Below, one piece after another: positions 33,011 through 40,173 of a stretch of DNA of 44,372 nucleotides. Positions within the stretch are counted from its first letter, which is position 1, and each line of letters opens with the position of its first letter. The notes under the pieces are model-generated. The model did no database searches and was not told the DNA's origin. It worked only from the letters and a program-made list of their open reading frames with translations. The translations under genes and the position numbers were made by a program. Location of the stretch: contig CACWOG010000012.1 in assembly GCA_902762455.1 (NCBI GenBank), forward strand, positions 1 to 44,372. Direction: 5' to 3'. This DNA is from an uncultured Bacteroidia bacterium. Lineage in GTDB: Bacteria > Bacteroidota > Bacteroidia > Bacteroidales > ML635J-15.

Positions 33011-33383
33011 TGTTTTTGCCTTTGCGAACCTTGCCATTGTTTCAAATATAAGCATACAAAAAAGGCGGAACTGCTTCGTTGGATGCTTATATTGTAATCG
33101 AGGCTCGGCAAAGCCTTTGTAGCACATAAGCACGAACAATTCACGCCTAAAGCGTGAACTTATCGCAACTTATTCTCGCTACTTGAATTGTGCCGATTCC
33201 GATTACAGAGAATAAGAGCAAAAGCTCAATAAGTTTTATGTCTTTTAAATTTTATATATCATATATAATCTTTCATTTAGGGAACAAAGATAAGAGTTTT
33301 TAAGCAAAAGGAGCATGTTTTTTCTCAAAAATGGAAAAAGGTTACCATATAGGCAACCTTTTTTGTTTAATGAACTGTGTAAA
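33011..33383. other. Intergenic: promoter, small inverted repeats and a terminator
   Basis: Holds the -7 box of the HTH gene (TATATTTG, 33043-33050). Two short inverted repeats lie at 33101-33116 (AGGCT/AGCCT) and 33140-33158 (TTCACGC/GCGTGAA) in a GC-richer segment that looks like a dispersed intergenic repeat. The terminator of the 137-aa secreted-protein gene is at 33335-33363. No gene is seen. Confidence 0.5.
33335..33363 (-). terminator. Terminator of the three-gene secreted cluster
   Basis: AAAAAGGTT/AACCTTTTT stem with a short internal loop and a minus-strand T run, 21 nt after the stop at 33384. Confidence 0.75.
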
Positions 33384-33797
33384 TTATTCGCCAAAATAAT
33401 CACAAACGTCATCATAAAAGTTTGAAGCAATAGAATTTGCATACTGTGCAATAGTTGCACCCGCTGCTGCTCCCGATGGACCACCAATATAAGCACCTGC
33501 TGCAGTTAACCCAGCAGTGATTGCTGACTTCAACCCAGTTTTAACGATGCCTTTTGTATATTTATTTCCGCAAAAGAAATCATACAACGGCCTTCCATTA
33601 GAATCTTTTCTATCACTCTTTTCAACTTTCAAGTTAAGAGTACACTGATGAATATCATCTTCTATTACAGCCACATTACCATAACTGGCCAAATACAATC
33701 CATCAGCAATTTTTGTTCTTTCTTGTGCATTCGCAATATTAGAGCCTAAAAACAAAAGACAGATAATTGAAAATACCATTACTAAACTTTTTTTCAT
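33384..33797 (-). CDS. Small secreted protein with glycine-zipper-like segment (137 aa)
   Basis: Signal peptide (ending IANAQE). Mature N-terminal half with two Cys; C-terminal half with an Ala/Gly-rich helix (GLTAAGAYIGGPSGAAAGATI) resembling glycine-zipper helices. It ends DDVCDYFGE. Start at 33797 (MKKSL) chosen; an upstream in-frame ATG at 33824 belongs to the conserved leader (MGYNLAKIE). Function unknown. AT-rich like its neighbours. Confidence 0.65.
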   Translation of the reverse strand: MKKSLVMVFSIICLLFLGSNIANAQERTKIADGLYLASYGNVAVIEDDIHQCTLNLKVEKSDRKDSNGRPLYDFFCGNKYTKGIVKTGLKSAITAGLTAAGAYIGGPSGAAAGATIAQYANSIASNFYDDVCDYFGE

Positions 33798-33802
33798 CTC
33801 TA

Positions 33803-33841
33803 TTTTTGCCAAGTTATATCCCATTAGGCTCGTCGGTTTTT
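33803..33841 (-). promoter_or_regulatory. Conserved leader element, copy A
   Basis: Minus-strand CCGACGAGC then AATGGGATATAAC, ending 16 nt before the ATG and followed by GGCAAAA. The ATG inside it opens a micro-ORF (MGYNLAKIE) that is in frame with the downstream gene. Near-identical elements precede the next two genes upstream. Confidence 0.75.
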
Positions 33842-33875
33842 GAGAATTAAGTTGACTATCGTAAATTATTGGATA

Positions 33876-34247
33876 CTAGTTTAAAACTTCCACAGAATCT
33901 ATTTTAATTCTTTTTGTCTCACAGCCAGATGTAGTACCACTTGGGCTATTTTTGTAAAGTGTTGCTGTGCTTTCTGAATGATAACCATGCTCAGCAGCGC
34001 CATAAACAGAATAGCAATCCGATCCAACCTTAATGCCTCGTTCATTGTAAACACTGACGCAGACCTTTATTGATTTTGTAGAATTATTGTAGAATTTGAG
34101 AGAAGAAGAGGTGTGACTGTCATCTGAAACAGAAACAAACACCGCATAACCATCATCACCTGGAACAAATGCTTTATCCTGTTGTGCATTTGCTACAAAG
34201 ACAAAACTCAACATCATCGCTGATAATAATACCAATATTTTTTTCAT
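33876..34247 (-). CDS. Small secreted protein (123 aa)
   Basis: Signal peptide (ending FVANAQQ), then a beta-rich mature domain with KFYNNSTKSIKVCVSVYNERG, suggesting an immunoglobulin-like sandwich, and three Cys. No homologous family is recognised. It lies 61 nt after the 135-aa gene and 78 nt before the 137-aa gene, each gap holding one leader element. Confidence 0.65.
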   Translation of the reverse strand: MKKILVLLSAMMLSFVFVANAQQDKAFVPGDDGYAVFVSVSDDSHTSSSLKFYNNSTKSIKVCVSVYNERGIKVGSDCYSVYGAAEHGYHSESTATLYKNSPSGTTSGCETKRIKIDSVEVLN

Positions 34248-34253
34248 TGTTAC

Positions 34254-34294
34254 TTTGCCTGGTTATATCCCATTAGGCTCTTCGGTTTTAAAAA
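34254..34294 (-). promoter_or_regulatory. Conserved leader element, copy B
   Basis: CCGAAGAGC then AATGGGATATAAC on the minus strand, ending 15 nt before the ATG. The micro-ORF reads MGYNQAK and its TAA ends 2 nt before the ATG of the 123-aa gene. Confidence 0.75.
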
Positions 34295-34308
34295 TATATA
34301 AAATTGTT

Positions 34309-34716
34309 CTATTGCAAATTTATCTCTTTCTGTCTTGGCACTATTCTACCTAATGGACCAGGAATTACATATTCTTTAATAAAATCACCATACGGTCTCA
34401 CTTCGTCGCGAATAAGCTCATCACTTTGACTGAATCCAAATGTAAATGGCACATATTCATCTGTTGTATTCGTTATACTAAGATTAACGCGTACAAAACT
34501 AGAACCAGAACAATCCTCTAAAGTTGCAGACCATCTCAATTCACCAATCCTCTCCTTTTTTGCCATTTTGAACTTGTTAACTATAATTGTTCCTGTTGTT
34601 GGGAATGGAGTCGAATACGATTCAACAACATACTTAGGTGCAGAAAATGCGCAAAAGATTATAGCAGACAACACCAAACTGCATACAACACTTATTATTA
34701 AAAATATTTTCTTCAT
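34309..34716 (-). CDS. Small exported/membrane-anchored protein (135 aa)
   Basis: N-terminal hydrophobic segment (MKKIFLIISVVCSLVLSAII) that may be a signal anchor or cleaved signal. The mature part is beta-rich (VVESYSTPFPTTGTIIVNKF; FVRVNLSITNTTDEYVPFTF) and suggests an Ig-like fold. No specific family recognised. It is first in the group of three genes that share the leader element. Confidence 0.65.
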   Translation of the reverse strand: MKKIFLIISVVCSLVLSAIIFCAFSAPKYVVESYSTPFPTTGTIIVNKFKMAKKERIGELRWSATLEDCSGSSFVRVNLSITNTTDEYVPFTFGFSQSDELIRDEVRPYGDFIKEYVIPGPLGRIVPRQKEINLQ

Positions 34717-34720
34717 CTTC

Positions 34721-34757
34721 TTTTTGCCTTGTTATATCCCATTGAGCTCATCGGTTT
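34721..34757 (-). promoter_or_regulatory. Conserved leader element, copy C
   Basis: CCGATGAGC then AATGGGATATAAC on the minus strand (GCTC replaces GCCT of the other copies), ending 15 nt before the ATG. The micro-ORF reads MGYNKAKRR and its TGA overlaps the ATG of the 135-aa gene (ATGA). Confidence 0.75.
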
Positions 34758-34766
34758 AAATGGGAA

Positions 34767-34802
34767 AAAGAGACCTCTATGATCACAAAATGAGATCTCT
34801 TT
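34767..34802 (-). terminator. Terminator of the OmpA-domain protein gene
   Basis: Stem AAAGAGACCTC/GAGATCTCTTT (one wobble pair) with a minus-strand T run, 17 nt past the stop at 34819. It separates that gene from the three leader-element genes. Confidence 0.75.
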
Positions 34803-34818
34803 TAGGAATAAATATGCT

Positions 34819-35982
34819 TTACTTAATTACCTTGATTTCAATTCTCCTATTTTGACTCATGCTGTCTTTAGCATTTGGTGCGATAGGTTCTGTTTCTCCC
34901 TTACTCTCAAGTATAATTCTCTCTGATGAAACTCCCTTTTCTACCAAATATGCTTTGCCTGCTTCAGCACGTTTCATTCCTACTCTTTCGTTTACGCTTT
35001 CAGTTCCAAGACTGCATGTGTGACCAGTTATACATATTTTAACATCCGAATACCTATTTAATATATCGGCTGCATTGTCCAATTCTTGCTTTTGTTCTTC
35101 AGTCAAACTAGTATCGTTGAACTTAAACTTTTCAACTTTTGTAGAAGCCAAAACATTCATCGCATCTTGTTTCTTCTTTTCTTCGGCTGCCCTTATTTCT
35201 GCTTGTCTCTTTTCTTCAGCAATACGAGCCTCTTCCTGTCGTCTTTGTTCTTCCTGCTGCCTTCTCAACTCTTCTTCGTTTTCTTCTTCTACAGTTGACT
35301 TAACTGCATTTATTATCTCCTCAGGAGTTTGACGAAGTCCAGATTGACTTAAAATTTCTTTTTTTTCTGTTTCTGTAAAATCGTTAGAATTAACAATAGC
35401 TACTATATAATTCTCATAATGAAAATCATTGCCTCCATATTGATTCATTTGCTCTTCCAATTCTAACTTTTCTTTCAATCTCTGAGCACGTTTTCTTTCT
35501 TTGTTCATCTCATTGGCATCATATGCGATATCAAACCAAGCAAGTCCACGCTTTGTCAAAGCTTCGGTACGTTCTTCTTGACTAGTTGCCTTATGCTTAT
35601 CACTCATATAATTTAATTCTGTATCATAGGCCCTTCTTGCTAATTCTACTGCTTCTGGATTTTTAGAATTGGCAGCAATAACATCAAATCCATAATCCTT
35701 CACAACATTCATCTTTTGGTATCTATCTTCTGCATTAGACCAAGACATTCCTCTTTGAACATCTTGATTGTTATTAGAAACCCATTGTGCTATAGCCTCT
35801 CCATTTTCGCGGCCTATACCTAATTTTTCACCAACATCTCCAGCGACAGCACCGACAGCAAAACCAACAGCCTTTTTAAAACCATTACAAAATTTTTTCC
35901 ACCCTTTTCCGTCTTTAGCACTAACATCAAAACTAAGTAGTATGCAAGATATCAATGTAAAAATGACAACTTTAGTTTTCAT
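34819..35982 (-). CDS. OmpA-family peptidoglycan-binding protein with coiled coil (387 aa)
   Basis: Signal peptide (ending DVSAK). N-terminal region (about 25-235) of unknown fold with a small Gly/Ala segment. Charged coiled coil (about 235-275; EEELRRQQEEQRRQEEARIA). C-terminal OmpA domain (about 280-387; VKICITGHTCSLGTESVN, MKRAEAGKAYLVEKGVSSERI, NRRIEI). OmpA domains bind peptidoglycan diaminopimelate through a conserved Asp and Arg. Here the Arg remains, but the Asp position reads Cys (GHTC), a variant seen in some OmpA proteins. Probably a periplasmic linker to the cell wall; possible structural partner of the neighbouring small exported proteins. Confidence 0.82.
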   Translation of the reverse strand: MKTKVVIFTLISCILLSFDVSAKDGKGWKKFCNGFKKAVGFAVGAVAGDVGEKLGIGRENGEAIAQWVSNNNQDVQRGMSWSNAEDRYQKMNVVKDYGFDVIAANSKNPEAVELARRAYDTELNYMSDKHKATSQEERTEALTKRGLAWFDIAYDANEMNKERKRAQRLKEKLELEEQMNQYGGNDFHYENYIVAIVNSNDFTETEKKEILSQSGLRQTPEEIINAVKSTVEEENEEELRRQQEEQRRQEEARIAEEKRQAEIRAAEEKKKQDAMNVLASTKVEKFKFNDTSLTEEQKQELDNAADILNRYSDVKICITGHTCSLGTESVNERVGMKRAEAGKAYLVEKGVSSERIILESKGETEPIAPNAKDSMSQNRRIEIKVIK

Positions 35983-36006
35983 CTTCCTTTTAATTTATTG
36001 TTAATA

Positions 36007-36429
36007 TTAAGGTAACACTATATTTTTCTGCCATGTATAAATGCCAGGTATGGAGTCTTTAGAAATCAGATACATAGCATCTCTTTTACTATAAACTCCG
36101 CTATATCCGAATTTCTCTTTATCTAGGCTTTTGCCTTCTATTTCAATTTCAGCTTCCTTCTTGGGATTACCCTTAACAACATACTTACATTCTGCATACT
36201 TGAAAGGAGGAACCACAATTGAAGTATCAACCACTACTGATTTATAAACATCCACCTTACTATCGGTTAGAAAATACAAACTTGTAATGACAGTCCCTCT
36301 TTCTCCATTGTTTTCAGCACCATGTATGGTACTCCATACTGTTTTTCCCAACTTATAACTTGCGCAACTGCACATAATTGCGCCAAGAATAAAAAAGACT
36401 AATAATTTTTTCATCATATAAACTAACAT
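36007..36429 (-). CDS. Putative lipoprotein (140 aa)
   Basis: Signal ending IMCSCASYKLG: a lipobox with Ser at -1 before Cys. Mature part about 120 aa, beta-rich, ends WQKNIVLP; no family recognised. The ATG at 36429 shares its A with the stop of the upstream gene (TAATG), implying coupled translation. ATGs at 36417 and 36414 give a shorter, cleaner signal (MMKKLLVFF) and could be the true start. Confidence 0.65.
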   Translation of the reverse strand: MLVYMMKKLLVFFILGAIMCSCASYKLGKTVWSTIHGAENNGERGTVITSLYFLTDSKVDVYKSVVVDTSIVVPPFKYAECKYVVKGNPKKEAEIEIEGKSLDKEKFGYSGVYSKRDAMYLISKDSIPGIYTWQKNIVLP

Positions 36430-36857
36430 TAATAATTCAAATAAAATTTGCTAGATCCAATTAAGATAAAATACTTATAATACGAATATTGATCGGGATT
36501 TGTGGAATTGGAATCATACGAATAATTTGGCTTCATGTCATAATACTGATCATTGCACTTAACTTTCAATAATCCATCTTGTGTAATATACACATCTACA
36601 TTTGCCGCACTTTTTATAGATCCATCCCAACTATAACATACTACAGTGGATACTTTACGATACTCGCCAAATCCCACAAATTCACATCCCTCACATCCCA
36701 TATCTTTAGCATCAGATTCAACAATTTTTTTTGCAACAGAGGAAACTGTCCTAAACAAAGCATCATATTTATGATTTTGCGCATTAGCATTTTCAGCAAA
36801 AATGATTATCATCAATATTAAGTAACAAAAACTTCTTATCATTCTTTTATCCATCAT
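36429..36857 (-). CDS. Small secreted protein (142 aa)
   Basis: Signal peptide (ending ENANAQN), then a mature region with a CEGCEF pair and a C-terminal Tyr-rich region ending in YYKYFILIGSSKFYLNY. No recognisable domain. First gene of a pair with the downstream lipoprotein. The promoter region just upstream carries several palindromes. Confidence 0.65.
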   Translation of the reverse strand: MMDKRMIRSFCYLILMIIIFAENANAQNHKYDALFRTVSSVAKKIVESDAKDMGCEGCEFVGFGEYRKVSTVVCYSWDGSIKSAANVDVYITQDGLLKVKCNDQYYDMKPNYSYDSNSTNPDQYSYYKYFILIGSSKFYLNY

Positions 36858-36880
36858 TCTTTTTATTTAAATTAACGGCA

Positions 36881-36888
36881 CAAAAGTA
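36881..36888 (-). promoter_or_regulatory. Promoter -7 box (TACTTTTG) for the 142-aa secreted protein
   Basis: TACTTTTG on the minus strand, 23 nt before the ATG. Operator-like palindromes lie 26-96 nt upstream of it. Confidence 0.55.
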
Positions 36889-36913
36889 CCTATAAACACC
36901 ATTTGTAGGTAAT

Positions 36914-36984
36914 TTTACGCGTAAACTATATTGAGTAATGTTTTATGATTTAAACTTGTCGAAAATGTAAACTATAGGTTTACA
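36914..36984. promoter_or_regulatory. Operator-like palindromes upstream of the 142-aa gene
   Basis: A 12-bp perfect palindrome TTTACGCGTAAA (36914-36925) and an inverted repeat TGTAAAC-N5-GTTTACA (36966-36984). Both contain GTAAACTATA (36921-36930 and 36967-36976), so a repeated regulator site is likely. Regulator unknown. Confidence 0.5.
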
Positions 36985-37011
36985 AAAAAAGATACGACAC
37001 CTCTGAGGTCG
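36984..37011 (-). terminator. Terminator of the 228-aa barrel gene
   Basis: Imperfect CGACCT/AGG-TG-TCG hairpin (36995-37011) followed on the minus strand by seven Ts, 20 nt past the stop at 37031. Confidence 0.5.
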
Positions 37012-37030
37012 CACATTCTTATAATGCTAT

Positions 37031-37717
37031 TTATTGCTGTTTCTTGAAGCGGATGTAGTAACCCAATGCAAACTGACATACGAAGCCGAATCGTTGGTCA
37101 CTTTCACGATATACATCGCCAGGACGTATGCCTGCATCGTCAATTACCTCTGTATTCGTTTCGTCAATTGAGATTACATCGTGACGCCATGAGGTCAGCC
37201 AATGGAAGTTGAATCCGATATTTAGGTCGAATGTTATTCTATTGCCTGCATTAAATTGATATCCAATGCGGTAAGCCGATGTTATGTCGTTTATTGCAAC
37301 ATCCTCCACGTAGCTATACGTTGCCGCGAAACTGCCAGCATGATACGAATCGATATTCATTCCCTTATATGCAATCTGCACTTCACCGTACCATCCGAAA
37401 GGAGCCTTCTGGTCGAATTCAACCAAATGTTTGTTGACCTTGCCCCAGTAACCACGCGCGCCAACAGAAATCTCACCGCCTTTGCAACCGGAAAAGAGAC
37501 TCCACTCATTGCCATTATTGTACATGCATGCAAATTTGTATGTAAGTTCGGCTGTGACACTAAAATTCCTATGGAAAGGCTTTTCGAAACCAACATTCGG
37601 ATTGAGCACAAGTGCCTTGAAAGGTCGTATTTTCACCACAGTGTTCTGGAAAAACTGCGCCGATGCCGACAGCGACAAAAGCAAAGCGATTGATAATATG
37701 GCGAAATATCTTTTCAT
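37031..37717 (-). CDS. Outer-membrane beta-barrel protein (228 aa)
   Basis: Signal peptide (MKRYFAILSIALLLSLSASAQ), then amphipathic strands with YWGKVNKHLV and a final strand FALGYYIRF. This is a small Bacteroidota barrel family. ATG 37717 is preferred over the GTG at 37723 because that GTG overlaps the promoter. Function unknown. Confidence 0.75.
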   Translation of the reverse strand: MKRYFAILSIALLLSLSASAQFFQNTVVKIRPFKALVLNPNVGFEKPFHRNFSVTAELTYKFACMYNNGNEWSLFSGCKGGEISVGARGYWGKVNKHLVEFDQKAPFGWYGEVQIAYKGMNIDSYHAGSFAATYSYVEDVAINDITSAYRIGYQFNAGNRITFDLNIGFNFHWLTSWRHDVISIDETNTEVIDDAGIRPGDVYRESDQRFGFVCQFALGYYIRFKKQQ

Positions 37718-37722
37718 CGTCA

Positions 37723-37753
37723 CAAAGGTAATATTTTTTTTGATTGAGACAAA
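37723..37753 (-). promoter_or_regulatory. Promoter of the 228-aa barrel gene
   Basis: TTTG (37750-37753), 19 nt, TACCTTTG (37723-37730). Near-perfect promoter whose predicted transcription start coincides with the ATG, so the mRNA may be leaderless. A second -7-like box (TAGTTTTG, 37762-37769) would give a 38-nt leader. Confidence 0.65.
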
Positions 37754-37770
37754 TGGATCTGCAAAACTAC

Positions 37771-37795
37771 TTATTTCATAGTACTTTTGAAATAA
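37771..37795 (-). terminator. Weak hairpin after the 197-aa lipoprotein gene
   Basis: TTATTTCA/TGAAATAA stem with a 9-nt loop, 26 nt past the stop at 37822. AT-rich, with no strong T run; a weak terminator at best. Confidence 0.35.
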
Positions 37796-37821
37796 GGTAT
37801 AATGCGCTTAACAACAAATTT

Positions 37822-38415
37822 CTATATCCCCACCTTTTCGACGAGTTCAACAAGTTCGTCCAAATGGATTTCACGCGAAGGGATTTCAAAGTCGAAACCT
37901 TCGTCTTCGATGAATTTGTTCAGCTCGTTTATGTTTCTGAGACGCTTCGTGACGTCTAACTCTATCCTGAGGTAATTGTCGCCGTGAGCAATGAAATACC
38001 CTTTGAAATATCCACCGGATGTCTTGCAGGCACAGGTTTTCATCTTGTATTTCGTAATACCTACATATAGTTCGTTTCCTGCAAGCCGCTTTACGAATCC
38101 ATACGATTCCATTCCGAACCGTTCTTCATCGAAGAAAAATGAATTATAGGCAAAATTGCCGTTCTTTACCGACTTTACCGAATCGGGCGGGTATATTGTC
38201 CTGCGTTCGTCGGAAGAATATTTTGCACGGAAAAAGTTGTAGTACGACATCGGGGAGAAATATACCAAGGCTTCCTTTTCGGAATTGTCGTTGAAGGTGA
38301 TTGTCGCCTTCTCCCATTTTTTTGCAGGAACGCACGAAGACAACAATAGTGCCGATAATAAAAACAGCAATGTAATCTTTATTGGCAGTATGATATTTTG
38401 TTTTTTCAAAAACAT
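37822..38415 (-). CDS. Putative lipoprotein (197 aa)
   Basis: Signal peptide with lipobox LLLSSC (Cys about 28), then a mature beta-rich region (ITFNDNSEKEALVYFSP), a central CACKTSGGYFKGYF loop and a C-terminal helical, acidic segment (ELNKFIEDEGFDFEIPSREI). No known family recognised. It is preceded by the MITE-like element, which separates it from ribH. Confidence 0.7.
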   Translation of the reverse strand: MFLKKQNIILPIKITLLFLLSALLLSSCVPAKKWEKATITFNDNSEKEALVYFSPMSYYNFFRAKYSSDERRTIYPPDSVKSVKNGNFAYNSFFFDEERFGMESYGFVKRLAGNELYVGITKYKMKTCACKTSGGYFKGYFIAHGDNYLRIELDVTKRLRNINELNKFIEDEGFDFEIPSREIHLDELVELVEKVGI

Positions 38416-38430
38416 TACTTATAACAAACT

Positions 38431-38585
38431 GTCATTCCGCAAGTCAGAACAATAATGCGATACGGGCAGGGAGCATAATATTGTTCGACTGTGCGGAATC
38501 TCCTATAAGTACCCAGTGGAGATTTCGCATAAGCGGACTCACAAGGCTCGTTCCTGCGCCTGTTCGTTCTGCTTTGCGAAATGAC
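38431..38585 (+). repeat. MITE-like intergenic repeat, copy 2
   Basis: About 155 bp with terminal inverted repeats GTCATTCCGCAAG and CTTTGCGAAATGAC. The left half is similar to the reverse complement of 6740-6901. It starts 16 nt before the ATG of the lipoprotein gene and ends just after the ribH stop. Confidence 0.75.
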
Positions 38586-38586
38586 G

Positions 38587-39087
38587 TTATAAAACTTCAT
38601 TCTTCAAAGTAAGCATCTTCAGTGCTGCGGCTGCTGCTTCTGTTCCCTTGTTGCCAAGTCGTCCGCCAGCGCGGTCGATTGCCTGCTGCTGGTTGTTAGT
38701 GGTAAGCAGTCCGAATGCCACTGGTGTAGCGTATCTGGTGTTTACGTCCATTATGCCTTGAGTTACACCCGAACACACATAATCGAAATGCTTGGTGTCG
38801 CCTTGAATTACACAGCCGAGACAAATTACAGCATCACAATTTTGGTTTTCAATGAGATAAATTGCGCCTAACGGGAGTTCGAAACTGCCGGGAACGCTTC
38901 TAAGTACTATGTCTTCGTCCCTATATCCGTATTTCTTTAGCGTTTCGATTGCTCCGCTTGCAAGGTTGGATGTTATTTCCTGGTTCCACTCCGATACAGC
39001 TATTCCAATTCGGTATGGATTCTGCGGATTTTGCTTTGCTATTCCGGTTTCTGTGTAAATTGAAAGGTTCTTCAGTTCGCTTGCCAT
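38587..39087 (-). CDS. ribH: 6,7-dimethyl-8-ribityllumazine synthase (166 aa)
   Basis: Penultimate enzyme of riboflavin synthesis; condenses 5-amino-6-ribitylamino-uracil with dihydroxybutanone phosphate. Motifs: VSEWN (ribityl binding), VPGSFELP, GCVIQGDTKHFDYV (catalytic His in the last motif), and AFGLLTTNNQQQA. A hairpin with a T run lies 20 nt before the ATG. No FMN riboswitch was seen. Confidence 0.92.
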   Translation of the reverse strand: MASELKNLSIYTETGIAKQNPQNPYRIGIAVSEWNQEITSNLASGAIETLKKYGYRDEDIVLRSVPGSFELPLGAIYLIENQNCDAVICLGCVIQGDTKHFDYVCSGVTQGIMDVNTRYATPVAFGLLTTNNQQQAIDRAGGRLGNKGTEAAAAALKMLTLKNEVL

Positions 39088-39106
39088 AGTCGTAATATTA
39101 AAAAAA

Positions 39107-39124
39107 TGGGGGACAAGTCCCCCA
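39107..39124 (-). terminator. Terminator between the TPR protein gene and ribH
   Basis: Perfect 8-bp TGGGGGAC/GTCCCCCA stem with a 2-nt loop, followed on the minus strand by seven Ts, then only about 12 nt to the ribH ATG. It ends the TPR transcript, and any ribH promoter would have to lie within or upstream of it. Confidence 0.85.
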
Positions 39125-39148
39125 GAGATTATGAAAGATAATGTGTGT

Positions 39149-39853
39149 TTACTTGCCTAAATGCATTTCTGCACGCTTGATATACTTTTCAATGTTGGTC
39201 TTGTCGTTTCTCTCAAGTACCGAATAGTAGTCTTCCTGTACTCTTGTGTAGGTGTCGAGAGCCTTCTGGTATTCGCCCATAAGTTCGTAGGTGTTGCCTG
39301 CCTTTATGAGGAACAACGGAGAAAGGTAGTCGTTGTTAGCCTTGTCGGCAGCTTCTACATAGTGCTTTGCAGCCTTTTCGTTGTTGCCGAGTTCCATATT
39401 TGCGTCACCGATAAGAGCGACTGCCATAGGACCAATCATCGGGTCGTCGCTATCAAAACCTTCAAGGTAAGATATTGCATCTTCGTACTGACCGAGTCTC
39501 ATGCAACAAACACCTGCATAGTAGCGAGCAGCGTTGCCCGAAGGAGTTCTGCCGTAGTCATCAACTATTGCTGCAAAACCGCTGTATTCGCCGTCGATTC
39601 CGTTGAGTGCAAGTTCGAAGTTGTCCTCTGCAAAAGCGAATTCTGCCTTGTAGAGTTCGGTCATAGCCTCGCGGTTCCTAGGTTGCTGTACAAATTTAAC
39701 GTATGCGATGATACCCAATGCTATAACTACGATAGCAGCGAAAATTATAATAATTATTTTCTGATTTTTCTCGAACCAGTTTTCGGTACGGTTCAATGCA
39801 GATTCTACATTCTGCAAGCCTTCATCCTGAGTAGTTTTCTCTTTGTTTGACAT
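39149..39853 (-). CDS. Membrane-anchored TPR protein (234 aa)
   Basis: Cytoplasmic N-terminus, one membrane segment (about 33-52; IIIIIFAAIVVIALGIIAYV), then periplasmic TPR helices (about 75-230; YYAGVCCMRLGQYEDAISYL; AAKHYVEAADKANNDYL; YELMGEYQKALDTYTRV). The layout is that of YfgM-type ancillary proteins of the secretion/outer-membrane chaperone network. Partner unknown. Confidence 0.82.
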   Translation of the reverse strand: MSNKEKTTQDEGLQNVESALNRTENWFEKNQKIIIIIFAAIVVIALGIIAYVKFVQQPRNREAMTELYKAEFAFAEDNFELALNGIDGEYSGFAAIVDDYGRTPSGNAARYYAGVCCMRLGQYEDAISYLEGFDSDDPMIGPMAVALIGDANMELGNNEKAAKHYVEAADKANNDYLSPLFLIKAGNTYELMGEYQKALDTYTRVQEDYYSVLERNDKTNIEKYIKRAEMHLGK

Positions 39854-40173
39854 AATCTGTTCTTAAAAAATAACGTTACAATTTTGAGAGTGCAAATTTA
39901 ATTCTTTAATTTGAATTGGATATTAAAAATATGCACTTTTTTTACATTTGGCTAATTGGTTGAGGTTCAGGCAAAGAGGAGGTTCTTCATAAATAAGGGC
40001 AAGGTTCATATTTAGAAAGGCAGAGCCTTGATTGGAGTATTGTGATTATGTTATCGTAGGCACGAGCCTACGACAAACGAGGGAAGATTATACTATCAAA
40101 AGTAAAATTCAACACCAATTTTTTACTTTAAAAAGTAAAAAAATACCTAAGATTTTTATTATAAAAAGTAAAA
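39854..40173. other. AT-rich intergenic region with repeats
   Basis: Holds the -7 box of the TPR gene (TAAATTTG, 39893-39900), a perfect 8-bp hairpin TCGTAGGC/GCCTACGA (40054-40073), and repeats of AAAAGTAAAATT (40098-40109, 40164-40175) around an inverted repeat TTTTTTACTTT/AAAGTAAAAAA (40119-40142). No intact gene. Confidence 0.55.

Noticed and set aside
38415-38600. 61-codon minus-strand ORF before the 197-aa lipoprotein
   Set aside because: It lies almost entirely inside the MITE-like repeat, overlaps the ribH end, and has no domain.
39088-39148. FMN riboswitch upstream of ribH
   Set aside because: Only about 60 nt between genes, holding a simple terminator hairpin; none of the conserved FMN-aptamer arms are present.
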